From assembly GCF_000499845.2 (NCBI RefSeq), contig NC_023749.2, positions 9,096,013 through 9,160,012 of the forward strand: a stretch of 64,000 nt of DNA, given 5' to 3'. Origin of the DNA: Phaseolus vulgaris (taxonomy: Eukaryota; Streptophyta; Magnoliopsida; Fabales; Fabaceae). This document shows, piece after piece, positions 1 to 11,965 of this stretch. The notes beneath the pieces are model-generated. The model was not told the origin of the DNA, made no database searches, and was given only the letters and a program-made list of their open reading frames with translations. A program made the position numbers and the translations under genes. Numbering within the stretch: the first letter of the stretch is position 1; each line of letters opens with the position of its first letter.

Positions 1-567
1 GGAGTCATTGATGGCAAGATCTTCTCAATAATAGTGACATCTTGCATGGCTTCACCATGAATCCTCATCTTATTAGCTATGGTGAGTGTTCGAGCAAAAT
101 ATTTATTCATTGATTCTCCTGCTTTCATTTGAAGAATTTCAAATTCCTTTCGGAGTGCTTGCAGATGTGCTCGTTTCACCTTTTGTTGTTCCTTTATGCA
201 TTTGATTCATTGAGTCCCAAATGTCCTTAGTCGTATTTTTCTTCAACATAGTCTCCAAGATAGATCTGTCAATTGCTTGAAAAAGATAATTTTTTACCTT
301 TAAATCCTTGAGTTTCTGATCTTCAATTGCTTTCTTTTGCTCCTCAGTAAGATCAGCAGCCCGAGCTACTTTAGGGATTCCAACTTCCACTAAATGCCAA
401 TATTCCTTAGATTGTAGGAAATTCTCCTTGAGCATTGCACAATGGTAATAGTAACCATCGAACTTTGGAATTGTTGGTCGAACAAAACTATTTACTGCCA
501 TCTGCGTGAAAGGACAACTTCTTTTAGAGGTTCTAATCAAGCCCCAATAAAGGAGCTTTAATACCAA
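1..567 (-). pseudogene. Copia retrotransposon gag fragment (element A, runs off left edge)
   Basis: Minus-strand reading gives a Ty1-Copia Gag of the UBN2 type. The likely start is the Met at 501 (MAVNSFVRP..), because the longer ORF from 567 begins inside the primer-binding site. The first frame contains PKFDG, then LFQAIDRSILETM and DIWDSMNQMHKGTTK. Around 170-180 the frame shifts, and the same protein continues to position 1 with LQALRKEFE, ESMNKYFARTL and IANKMRIHGE. It lies directly downstream, in its own sense, of the LTR at 569-799 and of a primer-binding site. It is therefore the 5' end of an element that extends left of the window. The frameshift makes it non-functional as read. Family assignment is by recognition of the Gag pattern. 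Confidence 0.85.
555..566 (-). other. Primer-binding site of Copia element A
   Basis: On the minus strand, TGGTATTAAAGC follows the LTR edge by two bases. It resembles TGGTATCAGAGC, the complement of the initiator-Met tRNA 3' end that plant Copia elements use. It fixes the orientation of the LTR at 569-799 as a 5' LTR on the minus strand. Confidence 0.7.
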
Positions 568-568
568 A

Positions 569-799
569 TGTAAAGGTGTATTGTATTAATGTAAAACAGA
601 GAAAAAATGGAAAGGGTCTAATTTACTTAATGAATGGATTGGCTTTTAAATAACCTTAGAACAACTAGAAATACGAAAAAAGTGCAACCTATGCAACAGT
701 TGCAACAGACTACAATAAAAGTGGCAAAGGAATAAGTCATCCCTTAACACTAGGATTATTGACTAACTACATTAAACAAAACAACTTTATAAAAAGTTA
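569..799 (-). repeat. 5' LTR of Copia element A
   Basis: This stretch is the reverse complement of 2489-2719 over about 231 bases. Shared landmarks are the CCTAGTGTTAAGGGATGAC block, GTTGCACTTTTTT and TTAATACAATAC near the 3' end. It ends with CA next to the primer-binding site at 566. The outer edge, near 799, is less certain because the terminal bases are altered. It directly abuts plus-strand pol sequence of another element. Confidence 0.85.
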
Positions 800-804
800 A
801 ATAT

Positions 805-2413
805 ACTGATGAGAGATCATCTGATTCAACTAGAAGAATTAGACAGCAACCGGTTTGGATGAGGGACTATGAAAGTGAAACAGGACTGTCTGAAGAACAA
901 GACATGATCAACCTGACCATGTTCACAACTACTGATCCAATTTCATTTGCAGAAGCTGTGAATAGTGAAAAATGGAGAAATGCCATGAATTTGGAAATGG
1001 AATCAATAGAGAAGAATGACACATGGGAATTGACAGACTTACCAGCTGGAGGAAAGAAAATTGGATTGAAATGGGTATACAAAACAAAGCTTAATGAGAA
1101 TGGACAAATAGACAAATACAAGGCAATGTTGGTGGAAAAAGGGTATGCTCAACAATATGAAACGGGTTACAATGAAGTCTTTGCACCTATGGCAAGATTG
1201 GATACAATTCGACTAATGCTTGCACTTGTAGCTTAAAAGGGATAGACCATTTATCAATTGGATAAGAAGTCGGCTTTCTTACATGGTGTCCTCAATGAAG
1301 AAGTGTTTGTTGAACAACCTTGAGGATATGAAATCAAGGGCAATGAGCATAATGTGTATTAGTTGAAGAAAGCTCTTTATGGATTGAAACAAGCTCCATG
1401 GGCTTGGTACAGTCGCATAGAGTCATATTTTTTTAAAGAAGGCTTTGAAAAGTGTCCTCATGAACACACTTTGTTTGTCAAGACAAGTTCTAACGGTAAA
1501 TTTCTAATTATAACTTTGTATGTTGATGATCTTATATTTACTGGCAATGATGAGTCAATGTTTGCTGAATTCAAAAAGTCTATGATGGTTGAGTTTGATA
1601 TGCTGATTTGGAAAAGATGAAGTATTTTCTTGGTGTTGAAGTGATGCAAAGAACTAATGGTATATTCATTAGTCAAAAAAGGTATACGATGAATGTGTTG
1701 TAGAAATTCGGAATGGAGATAAGTAATTCGGTATATAATCCAATCATTCCTAGAGAAAAGCTTCAAAAGGATGAATATGGCATGAAATTTTATAGCACTT
1801 ACTACAAGCAGATGTGGGAAGTCTCATGTACTTAACTTCTACACAACCAGATGTTATGTTTGTCGTTAGTCTCATCAGTAGGTACATGGAGCATCCTACT
1901 AAGTTACATTTACAAGCAACTAAGAAGATTTTAAGATACTTAATAGGGACAGTTGACTATGGAGTGTTCTACAAGAAGGGAGAAATGAAGAACTAGTGGC
2001 CTACACAGATAACGACTATGTTGAAGACTTGGATGATACGAAGAGTACTTTAGTGTATGTGTTTCTATTGAGTTCTGGTGCAATATCTTGGTTATCCAAA
2101 AAAAAAACCCATAATATCATTGTCTACTACAAAAGCAGAATTTATAGTTGCAACTGCATGTGCTTGTCAAGCAATTTGGATGAGAAAGATTTTGGAGAAG
2201 CTTGGACATGTACAAAACAATTCTACAATTGTTTATTGCAACAACAACTCAACAATTAAGTTCGCTAAGAACCCTGTGATGCATGGACGAAGTAAACATA
2301 TTGATGTATGGTTCCATTTTCTTCGTGAACTCATAAAAGAAGGAATTGTGCAACTAATTCACTGCAACACTCAAGCACAAATCTCTTGTAATGACAAAGC
2401 ATTTAAAACTTGA
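805..2413 (+). pseudogene. Copia reverse transcriptase - RNase H remnant (element B)
   Basis: Translation in pieces gives the C-terminal half of a Ty1-Copia Pol. The reverse transcriptase starts with SFAEAVNSEKW and WELTDLPAGGK, then WVYKTKLNENG and GYNEVFAPMARLDTIR. The catalytic YVDDLIFTGND is intact at about 1518-1550. The RNase H part runs from AYTDNDYVEDLDDTKST through TTKAEFIVATACACQAIWMR to HIDVWFHFLRE. The gene is dead. There is a stop after ALVA at about 1235, more stops before the KKALYGLKQAP motif, a break near 1617-1815, and a frameshift at the poly-A run near 2099-2107. Upstream it joins the outer edge of the opposite LTR at 799. Integrase and gag of this element are not in the window. 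The 3' LTR follows at 2489. Confidence 0.9.
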
Positions 2414-2488
2414 CGTTTTTGTGAAGCTGCGCAACCTGCTTGGAGTATGTTCATCACCAGAAGTAAACTGATTGTTTCTAAGGATATT

Positions 2489-2719
2489 TGTTTTTTATAA
2501 AGTTGTTTTGTTTTATGTAGTTAGTTAATAATCCTAGTGTTAAGGGATGACATATTCCTTTGCCACTTTTATTGTAGTATGTTGCAACTGCTACATAGGT
2601 TGCACTTTTTTTGTATTTCTAGTTGCTATAAGGCTATTTAAAAGGCAACCCTTTCATTCAATAATATAGATCCTTCCCATTTTTTCCTCTGTTTTACCTT
2701 AATACAATACCCCTTTATA
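2489..2719 (+). repeat. 3' LTR of Copia element B
   Basis: This LTR starts TGTTTTTTATAAAG and is inverted and similar to 569-799 throughout, at the same length. It follows the RNase H remnant in the expected place for a 3' LTR. It ends CCCCTTTATA, where the other copy has CACCTTTACA, so the terminal CA has decayed to TA. The next base begins a MITE arm. Confidence 0.85.
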
Positions 2720-3514
2720 GGGAGAAGATTTGAGAGAGTGGATTTGAAGTGATTTGAGAGGAAAATGTAAAGAAAGTGGGGTTGTCTGGATAAAGGTATG
2801 TTAAAGTGAATTTGTGAGAAAAACTGATTGAGATTTGTGAGTAATATGATGGTTGTGAGGAAATTTTTAATTTTTTTAAAAAAATGTATAAAATATAAGT
2901 TTACAAATTTATCCTTATCTTTAAAAATATTTGAATAATAAAATATGAGATACTTTTGTATAGATTTAAGTTAATTAAAATATTTGACGTAAAATATATT
3001 TATTTTTATTGGAAAATTTTATTTTTATTATAAATACATTAAAAAAATATTTTCATCAAATCAAATTAAAATTAATTTTATATTATTATTAATATTATTA
3101 TTTAATAAATTTATTTTAATTATTATTAAATATGTAATTTATATTTATATTTATGATTATTTTTTATAATTTATTACAACAATAATAAGTACATTATAAA
3201 TTACATAATTATTCAATAAAAATAAATATTTTTTATATCAAATATTTTAATTAACTTAAATCTATACAAACATATATCATATTTTATTATTCAAATATTT
3301 TTAAAGATAAGGGTAAATTTGTAAACTTATATTTTACACATTTAAAAAAAAAAATCTCCTCACAATCATCATATCATTCACAAATCTTAATAAAATTTCT
3401 TCACAAATCCATTATAACATACCTTAATCCAAATAACTCCACTTTCTTTACATTTTTCTCTCATATTACTTTAAATTCACTCCATCAAATCTTCTTCCCA
3501 ATCCAAACACAACC
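2720..3514. mobile_element. Harbinger/Tourist-type MITE, left tip missing
   Basis: This is a long imperfect inverted repeat. The left arm, starting GGGAGAAGATTTGA, is mirrored by the right arm ending in AATCCAAACACAACC. The arms extend through AAGTTTACAAATTTATCC and its mirror near 3310-3330, with an AT-only core. TTA follows the right end (3515-3517), the target duplication expected for PIF/Harbinger elements. The left arm lacks the outer 17 or so bases that the right arm has. It starts exactly at the Copia LTR edge, which suggests the Copia element inserted into this MITE. Relatives in the window are at 32631-34512, 48084 and 57940-58369. Confidence 0.75.
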
Positions 3515-3517
3515 TTA

Positions 3518-5626
3518 GAGAAAAAACAAACACAAAGGAAAGATACAATAAAGTTAAGGAAAATACTTTAATGCTTTTGTGACTACATCATCGTGTAAAG
3601 AAAATTTGTCTAAGCATTTTATCAAAGGTTTGGCCAGAACAATAATAAAAGAAGTATCCATATTCAGGACACCTATGAAATTGCTTTGACCCTTAAATGT
3701 TAGGCTATTTATAAGAATTAAAGATATTTAACCCTATAAAAATTTATTAGTAGTGAATAAAATATTGTATAATACGTATAATAGAGATTTATAACATCAT
3801 ATTGCTCCTTAAATAAGTTAATATTATAAATTTAAAAACTCTACACACTAATTCACGTCAAAATTAAAATTCTTAGAGTATGTTATCTGGTTTAAAATCT
3901 TTTTTTTAACATTGATTATATATAAGGATACATAATTTGATTTGTTTGAAAAAATCATCCTAAACATGGTTATAAATTTTGACATCGACCCTTCAAATTC
4001 AAGAGTCATCTATCATCATATGAAACATAATATAAAAAAAGAGTAAAGGAATGAATCACAAAACACTATAGATCAAACCAAAACTTGTGTAAAGAGAAAG
4101 GAACACAATCAAAATAAAAAAAAATGGTATTAAAACAATCATTTAATCTTTTGTTTGGCGTAAAAATAGTTAAACAATATTATATAATATTAAAGACTAA
4201 AATAATAATTTTCAATTTTATAATAGTAAAAGAAAGATAAAAAAAATATAACAACCAAAATTATAACTCACCTTCGAACATGTAGAAGCCAAGCTTAAAA
4301 GATGATTAAGTGTATATTTAAAAAATTTAGGGTGTACTTCGTAAAATTGCGTGTGCATTTAACAATAATCTGTACCATTAATTTTGTATGTAAACCTGAT
4401 GCGGGCCATTGCTTGCCGCACCTCCGCGATTTCAGTATACATCTCCACGGGGTGGTGAAATAACCAATTCACCCTTAATGAAATATTTTAAATCTAAATT
4501 CTCTTATTCTCCACTTCATTATTTTCTTCTTCGTATGGGAATCGTGCACCCCCTATCCGTTCGTCCTCTTTGAATTGTTGTCATAAAATTATAATTCAAA
4601 ATGCAATTTTAAATTCAATAATACAAATTTACTTTTTAATTTAAAATATATTATCTTATTAAAATATATATTTGAAATTGTATAATTTAAATAAAAAGTA
4701 TTCAATACTTAAAAGAATGAACGATATCCAAATAATTATATCGAAGTTAAGTCGTATAACTTCTCACTATGGTTAAAACTTTTTATTATATATATTGGTA
4801 CACAAACTCTTTTTTCTATATTTTCATAGAAAGAGAGTTCATATATTTGAAATACAATTTTTAGTCTTTAAATTAAAATTTGAATTTATATTTATATATT
4901 TTAAAATTAAAAAAAATAAATTTTAGATTCTCTAGAAGAATCTGAAATGAAAATCCAATAAAAAAAAAGTGAAGCACGACTCATCAACTACAACCAAACA
5001 CACAACAACTTCCAGAAATATATACAAACACTCCCACAGTGACAAAATCCATACTTACCGTAATTAATTTAATTCCACAAAGATAAATTTTTAAATTATA
5101 AGAGTGTAGGAAGAAATGACATAGCTAAGAAGTATATTTTACATATAGGCTAAGCCAAAATTTCTTTAACGTTAATAAAAATAATAATAACAAAATTACA
5201 GAAAAATAAAAAGTCATACATCACAAATATAAAAATGACATAAAATAAAATATTTGATTTAAATAAAAAATTAAAGTTACTAAGATATAAATGGTGAGAA
5301 TCCAATTTAATATGTTTCAATTTCTTTTCATAGTTGAGATAAACAAAATTCTATGATTATCTTTACTCCATTTATTTTTAGCTTACATTAATTACCGTAT
5401 TAAGGAAACGGAAATAATTTATAAAACGGACATTAATGAAGATGGAGAGGAAGAAAGCGATTCAAAAGCTTACAAACTTATAGCGAAGAGTACGAAAGAG
5501 ATGAACTTCTTATGCCAGCGCAAACGAGAAGCAAACGTAAAAAGGATGAACAGTGCAAACGAGAGACAATAACAGAAAAAAACTACGAAAGAGGTGAGGC
5601 GCGCTAAAAAAATTTAGGGTAAAAAG
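3518..5626. other. AT-rich intergenic stretch
   Basis: No coding signal, LTR or terminal inverted repeat is recognised here. A GC-richer patch near 4390-4460 (GCGGGCCATTGCTTGCC and CACGGGGTGG) and one near 5440-5610 look like decayed repeat sequence but match no family I can name. Confidence 0.5.
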
Positions 5627-5669
5627 GATTTACAAATGCGGTTTTTAAGTTTAGCCGCATTTGTAAATC
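5627..5669. repeat. Perfect 15-bp inverted repeat (hairpin)
   Basis: The arm GATTTACAAATGCGG at 5627-5641 is mirrored exactly by CCGCATTTGTAAATC at 5655-5669, with a 13-base loop. The AATGCGG and GCGGTTTT words recur imperfectly to about 5735, so this is probably the core of a larger decayed inverted-repeat element. Confidence 0.7.
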
Positions 5670-7030
5670 AGATTAATTTCAAAAATGTCACCGCGTTTTT
5701 TACGAATGCGTTTAAACGCAAAACCGCATTAAATAAAGAACATTTTTTTCTTCATTTTGCACTAGTGATTTACTGTTTAAGGTTGGAAATAATAATGGAA
5801 CAAGTTATACATGAATAAAAAAATATAAATATTAAAATGAAGTAACCAGTGAGATTTCATCTAATTATTTCTTAATTGGGGATTATCTTTTTTTCTCCAT
5901 TCAATTAGTATAAAAGTTCTAAAACAATGAGTAAAGCATGCATTTGAGTATTGTTTAACATATACCTAACTCCCCAGTGCTAGCTTTTTCATTGATTCCC
6001 TCATCCATAGACTAATAAAATAAAATAAACTTTGGCTATACACATTGGTGTTCTGGATCAAACGTGAAAGCAACATTTCTGTGCAGTCTCACGCTGAATA
6101 CCAAACAGAACTTAAAGAATAAAATCTACCTTTAATTTTAGTCATAAAAACAAGATGAAACATGCATTCCATTTTAAATACAAATCATTTAAAAATAAGC
6201 ACACACAGTTTTTAGGTTAAAAATTAACACATGTTAAAGACTCCTTTTATTATGCCTTCAACATATATATTTTAACAGAAGTTCATATCTCATTTACCAT
6301 ATGTCTTGTTATTTTAATTATTAATGTGATTGTTAGACCATAGTATGAAAGGAAAATCACTGTTGCGATGGTGAACACTCTATAAAAACGTGTTTTTTCT
6401 GATTTATTTATTTATTTACTGAGACCCAATGATAAACTTTAACAGTGTATTCTTAGTTATCTCTTGCATTTTTTTGACATTTGACATAAATCATGGTCAA
6501 AGACTCGTGATGTATATGAAAATCGATAAAAAAAGAAGAAGAAGCGAAAGCAATATTGTTTGCTTCTGCGTTTTATTGACATTTGGCATAAACACTGTCA
6601 AAGACTGATCATGGTGTGTTTGACAAGTGTTAAAAAGGTAAGAATTCTCTCTAAATATGTAAGTCAATAACTACTAGTGCAAAGTTGATATATTATGTCA
6701 CTAAGTTTATGCCAGATACAATAAATAAGATGCAACATTTTTATAAACAAATGAAATTTGTTTGTATTGGATTCCAAAACTGTTAAACAATTTAAATTAA
6801 AACAAAATGTTATTTTCTTATTTACATTTTGTATGCGTGTTAGATTTTCTTTCCTTTTTCTTCTTCGGCGAAACGTTATAGCATTAATATGTAGTTTCTG
6901 GAGATCGTCTTATTAGTTTGAATCATTTTGTATTGGTGACTTTTCTCTTTGATTTCATTACAGCATTTATGGGTTTAAGTACACTATTAAAGTAAGTATT
7001 CTATATCTTCACTGTATTATTAAAATTGAA
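5670..7030. other. AT-rich intergenic stretch
   Basis: No gene is recognised. Two short similar segments, TTGACATAAATCATGGTCAAAGACT near 6478 and TTGGCATAAACACTGTCAAAGACTG near 6583, look like an old short duplication. Confidence 0.45.
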
Positions 7031-7412
7031 CCGCAATAAAAAGAAAAATTATGAAATAAAAACTAATTTTTAAAAAATAAAATAATTAGTTATAATAGTA
7101 AATTAGATACTATTTTATAAATTAAAAAAAAAATTGTTTCTAAATTAGTTTCTATTATTGTTAAATAGTTTTTAAATTGGTATCTAATTAACAACCAATG
7201 TTTTAATTACCAATTATTTAGTTTCTAAATTTGGTAGCAAAAACCTTAGTTGCTAATTAGATATCAATTTAGAAACTATTTAACAATAATATAAACTAAT
7301 TTAGAAACCAAATTTTTTTTAGTTTCTAAAATGGTCTCTAATTTAGTTACTATTACAACTAATTATTTTGATCTCTAAAAATTGGTTTCTATTTCATGAT
7401 TTTCTTGTAGTG
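7031..7412. mobile_element. CACTA-end fold-back MITE, copy 1
   Basis: The right end reads CATGATTTTCTTGTAGTG, as in the intact copy at 44250-44633. The left end is decayed (CCGCAATAAAAAGAAAAATTATG). The interior folds back on itself: TAGTTTCTAAATTTGGTAGC and its mirrored half, with repeated TAGAAACTA, TTGGTATC and TAACAATAAT words. No coding capacity. Confidence 0.8.
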
Positions 7413-10181
7413 TTGAGTGATCCCAATCACCACAATGCATGTATGTGTCAATTGAATTTGTTTGTAAGTGTATTTTTTATTTAATTTAAAATATTTGATT
7501 TAGTCATTAAGTTTGAAATTTGAATATTAAAATTAAATTTTTTATAGGAGTTAATATTATAAGATGATTAACATTATAATTTTGAATTAGGAATAATAAA
7601 AATTATAGGGACTAATTAATAATTTTAGTCTTTAGGAGTGATCTAAAATGATAGAGTTTAAATTATAGGAAATTTATAAAATGCAATTTGGATTAATTGT
7701 AGAAGTAAGATGTATTCTAAAATGTTTGGGTGGAATCATTCATTTTTGTTGTACTAATTGCATTTAAATTAAGTATTATTTTTATGTCCACATTGAGTGA
7801 ATCTTAATTTCCATTTGAGATTTTGTACAAATGGTTAAACATTAATCATTTATATTAATCTTGAATTGTCCAAATTGAAAAAGTTATATTTTATAATTTG
7901 TTAATATGTATACATTATAAGTCTAATCTTAAATTTGATCAAAATTTCATTGAAACTATTTATTGTTGTTCTCCATATACATACTTGACTATAGTGTTTT
8001 TTTTTACCATTTTGCATGCTTTGGAAATCAATATAAAATATTGTCTAAATTTTATCAAATTTCAGATAATAGACTTTGTTTGTACGTGTCAGCGAATTAT
8101 TGAAAAAAAAATTTCGAATGGATTGGACATCACCTTCAATTACACAAAACAAAAGCACATATTGCATAAATAATGATGAAGTTTGTAACCTACATATTTA
8201 TGAACTAAAGTTGGATAAATGCATGTCACATTAGTTAAAAATATGATAAAAAAGTTTATGAGTAAAGCCAATTTTCTTAGAAAAATAGAACATATAATTA
8301 ATTTTTAATCATTTATACTAAATTTCAAACAAAAATTAAGAATAGTTCCATGTATAGCGAAAATGCAATATGTGGTTGTGTAATTGAAAGTTTCTAAGTT
8401 TTGGATTTAAGGCAAAACCAAACAAATTAATAAAAACATTCAAAATTAACCTTGAAATATTCACTAACTAATATAAAATTTGGATTTTCTTTTCTTTTCT
8501 TATCTTATACTATTTGTTCTTACAAGATCGAATATTTTTCACCAAAGATTTAAGGTCAGTCTTCAATTTCTTCTCGTCCTTGATTCTCTTAGGCTTATCG
8601 GTCTCAATTGTTCTCTCTCAATTCAGTACCCGCAAAAACACTCTAACGATCAAGTCAAACATGGTTGTATGTTATAATTTTGTGTTTAGAATCAAACATT
8701 CATTACCTTTCATATTAGGAGCATTCACATATTTGTTTTTAACTTAGATCAAAAATTAATTAATCATGATCAAAATTCACTTAATAGGATTTAGGTGTCG
8801 TGACACTTAAAAATTAACAAGCTGAATAATCAAAATTTCATAAAATCAAAATTTCATAAAATATAGATGTAATCGTTAAGTAAGTAATACACTATTCATA
8901 TGGTAAATTTATATTTTTATATTAAACAACATAATTTTACGTTTTATAATCTATGTTGAACTATTTCTAAATGTAATTAATGTCAAATATCTAATATAAA
9001 AAAAAAATGTTACATGCGACGACTTTTTCTTTTCTTTATCATCAAACTTTTCTCTAGTTAGGCAGTAAGAGCTTATTTTATATCTACTTTATCTTTCCAA
9101 ATTTACTTTGAATTTATAAAATTGTTATTTGAAATAAATTTAAAAGTAAAATGTTTTGAAAACGTGTGTTAAACTAATGTTTGTGGATCTTGTTCATATG
9201 AGGAATCCATATCGCATTCACTCATGAGATAAGATATCACGCTTGACATAACCGACTTATCAACGTTGTCCATTCGACATTAAGAAACATGTTCAACACC
9301 AAGCATGACACTGCGAATTTCGAGAAAGACAAGGAAACGGTTGTCGTTGAAGAAACAAAGCATGAGTTCAATTTGACTATCATGTCCTTATGCTGACATT
9401 AATATAAAGCTCATGCTTTCGGCCACGGCTTGCTTTAGTTTAAGGTTTGATAAAAAAACCTATGACTTTTGTAGGTTTTTTATGCATAAATATAGGGCAT
9501 AAGTGAAAAACAAGGCAACAGAGAGAACCTGTATAAGAACAAACCACGTATACATGTTGTTTTTTTTTTATGCAGCAAACGTAGACATTGTGTTGGATTA
9601 TTGGGTTATTCCCCTACAAAGTTAGGTCTTCCTTTGAGTGGCATTAGATTGTAGGGAAGTGGAATGACGACATGTGATTAATTAGTGAAGAGATTCTTCT
9701 AGTGTCATCATCATCACTGCAGGTCTCTAATATCTTATTCTTTTGCCCAACACATATAGTTTTAAATTAGAGAGCACAAACCAAACACTAATGCACACTA
9801 TTAAAATCTATTTTAATCATTATTGATTATGTCTCGAATTATTTGGTAGAATCTAGTAAATTAAAAACTGAGTATTATTTTATTAATAAATTTTACAATG
9901 AATTAATTATGATGTTTAGTTTATTTTAGGCTTTTAGTTAGAAACTTTTTTTCTCTTTCTATACGTTCCTTTTTTATTTTAAAAAACTTCTGACTGTTAG
10001 AGTAGGACTTTGAAAGACTAGAAAGTTATTTTGAACTAAACTTGGTCCTAATAAATAGTTTTATTTTACTTGTGTTTGAAGTTGCTTTCTTTTTCTCATC
10101 TTCAATGGATAACTAAGAGATATTATCGGTGTAAGATGATCTTAAATATAGATTCTTCATTTATACGTATATATATATATA
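7413..10181. other. AT-rich intergenic stretch
   Basis: Mostly AT-rich sequence with only short spurious reading frames. Near 9290-9400 a plus-strand frame reads as a charged peptide (KHDTANFEKDKETVVV..), possibly a gene fragment, but I cannot name it. No element ends are recognised. Confidence 0.45.
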
Positions 10182-10301
10182 TATTATAAGAAAAATTTAT
10201 TAAATAGTAATTAAATTTAGAGACATAAAATATTAATTACAATTAAATTAGATACTCTTTCAAATATTAAAAAAAAATTAGTATCTAAAATATTTCTATT
10301 A
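10182..10301. mobile_element. CACTA-end fold-back MITE, copy 2, left part
   Basis: From TATTATAAG this aligns with the first 120 or so bases of the 44250-44633 element, including the TTAGAGACA and TTAGTATCTAAAA words. It is cut at ATTTCTATTA (10292-10301), which is repeated exactly at 11771-11780 on the far side of the LINE. Confidence 0.7.
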
Positions 10302-10331
10302 AATGGTGTGTTACTACTTCTTTAGTAAATA

Positions 10332-10969
10332 TTGGAGGATTATCTGATGGTACTAGTATTCTGGATACAGTCTCTCAGTTTTGGACAGGTGGTGATTGGA
10401 ATATTTCATTGTCTTTACAGCAAATGCCTCATCTTTTTTACTCATATCATGGTTAGGGCAGTACAGGATATTCCTAATTGGATTTTAGATGAGTCTGGTC
10501 GTCTCACTCTTAAATCAGCTAGGACTTTTTTCTTGGATCCAGGGGTTTCCTGTGGTTGCGGTAAATTTATTTGGTCTTCATATATTCCGTCTTCCAAAAC
10601 TCTTGTCTTTTGGAAAGTTTTTCATGGGCGGCTTCCTACAGATCAACATATTCAAAATATAAAGGTTTGCATATTTGTTCTATGTGTACGCTTTGTGAAA
10701 AGCACGAGGAATCTATTCAACATTTATTTTTTGAATGTGCTAATGCTTTGCGTATTTGGAATTGGGTTCGACACATTTTTCCTACTTATCATTTCTCTAA
10801 TAAGGATGATCTTCTTTCTTTTATTAAGAGTGATGGTAGTCCGTTAGTTAAATTGATTAAGCTAGCTGTGATAACTTTTTCTATTTGGATGATATGGCGT
10901 ATGAGAAATTATGCTCGTTTTCAGGATAAGATTGAGGTTTTTAGGGCTATTTGGTTATTAAAGATTTAA
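10332..10969 (+). pseudogene. LINE zf-RVT (reverse transcriptase zinc-binding) region
   Basis: The first frame, up to about 10660, holds WILDESGRLTLKSART and VFWKVFHGRLPTDQHIQ, the typical start of the zf-RVT region of plant LINE ORF2. The match then jumps to another frame with HICSMCTLCEKHEESIQHLF and FECANALRIWNWV, the Cys/His cluster C-x2-C...H-x4-C. One frameshift near 10660 therefore breaks the gene. The rest, to 10969 (IWMIWRMRNYARF), is the usual spacer before the RNase H domain. The domain naming comes from the motif pattern. Confidence 0.8.
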
Positions 10970-11095
10970 CTTGTCTAGTGGGTAATTCATCTAAAGCTTC
11001 AATGAAGAATGATATGTTCGATTTCAATGTGCTCAAGTTTTTTGGTATTAACACTCGTACTGGTAAAGTTATAAGTCCTCTTCTTGTTAGATGAG

Positions 11096-11499
11096 AGTTT
11101 CCTTCACCAGGCTGGGTTAAAATTAACATTGATGGGGCTGTTAAGGGATATCTTGGTCTTGCTACTTGCAGAAGTATTTTTCGTGGGAGTATGGGGGAAT
11201 TTATTGGAGCTTTTTCTGCGTTTCTTGAAGTTCAGATTGCTCTGGTTGCTGAGTTTTATGGGGTTATATATGCTATGGAGGAAGCTCAAAAGATGAGGCT
11301 TACTAACGTCTGGTTGGAATGTGATTCTGCTTTGGTTTGTGATGCGTTTACTGTTAGGACAAATGTTCCTTGGATGTTTTGTAATCGATGGAATGATTGT
11401 CTTAATTACTGTGGGAAAATTAGGTTTACGGTTACTCATATTTTTCGTGAAGGAAATGCGTGTGCTGATAAGTTGGCTAATTTAGGTTTTTTTTCATAG
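11096..11499 (+). pseudogene. LINE ribonuclease H domain (RVT_3 type)
   Basis: The frame from about 11096, after a TGA at about 11091, reads PGWVKINIDGAVKG. The first Asp of RNase H is in NIDGA, the Glu in AEFYGVIYAME, and the second Asp in WLECDSALV. The final motif is THIFREGNACADKLANLG, with His and Asp. So all four expected acidic/His positions remain visible, over about 134 residues. The domain would cut the RNA of the RNA/DNA hybrid during LINE retrotransposition. The frame is cut off from the zf-RVT part by stops, so it is a relic. Confidence 0.85.
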
Positions 11500-11770
11500 A
11501 GAATCTTTTCTTTGGTATAATAGGTTTCCACCCTGTCTGTTCTTAGAATTCTTTATGAATAGGTATAGTCTACATATGTATCGTTTTTGTTAACATATGG
11601 ATTTTTGTCTAGTCCCCCCGTATTTTTGTATTTTCTTTCTTTTTTCTTTTGTTTAATAATATTTTTTTGCATGTGATGGTAAATGATTGTTGTTACTTGA
11701 AGTGTCAGCCTAACTGAGATCTTAAGTTGCATAGTGATGCCTAACATGAAAGTTTTTATTTAAAAAAATG

Positions 11771-11965
11771 ATTTCTATTATTAATAAAAATTTATAGAAT
11801 AATTTTAAATTGGTACCTAAATTAGCTAGTAGGATTTTAGTTACTAATTATATTTTAAATTAATTTTTAAAAGACTAATAGAGACTAATTTAAAATAAAA
11901 TAAAAAATAGTAAGTAAATAAAACTTTGGTAAGTAATGATTAAATATTAATTTAAAAATTATTTT
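11771..11965. mobile_element. CACTA-end fold-back MITE, copy 2, right part
   Basis: This continues the element of 10182-10301 after the LINE, beginning with the duplicated ATTTCTATTA. It goes on through AAATTGGTACCTAAATTAG and TTTTAGTTACTAATTA, matching the middle of the intact copy. The terminal CTTGTAGTG is not recognisable. Confidence 0.65.

Larger units (their letters stand above)
10302..11770 (+). mobile_element. 5'-truncated LINE (non-LTR retrotransposon)
   Basis: The insertion is bounded by the exact 10-bp direct repeat ATTTCTATTA at 10292-10301 and 11771-11780, a typical target-primed target duplication. It carries, in plus orientation, the C-terminal part of a plant LINE ORF2: a reverse-transcriptase zinc-binding region, then a ribonuclease H domain. 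A 3' untranslated stretch ends in TTTTTATTTAAAAAAATG. The endonuclease and the polymerase core are absent, so the element is 5' truncated. It interrupts a CACTA-end MITE, whose halves flank it. Confidence 0.85.
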
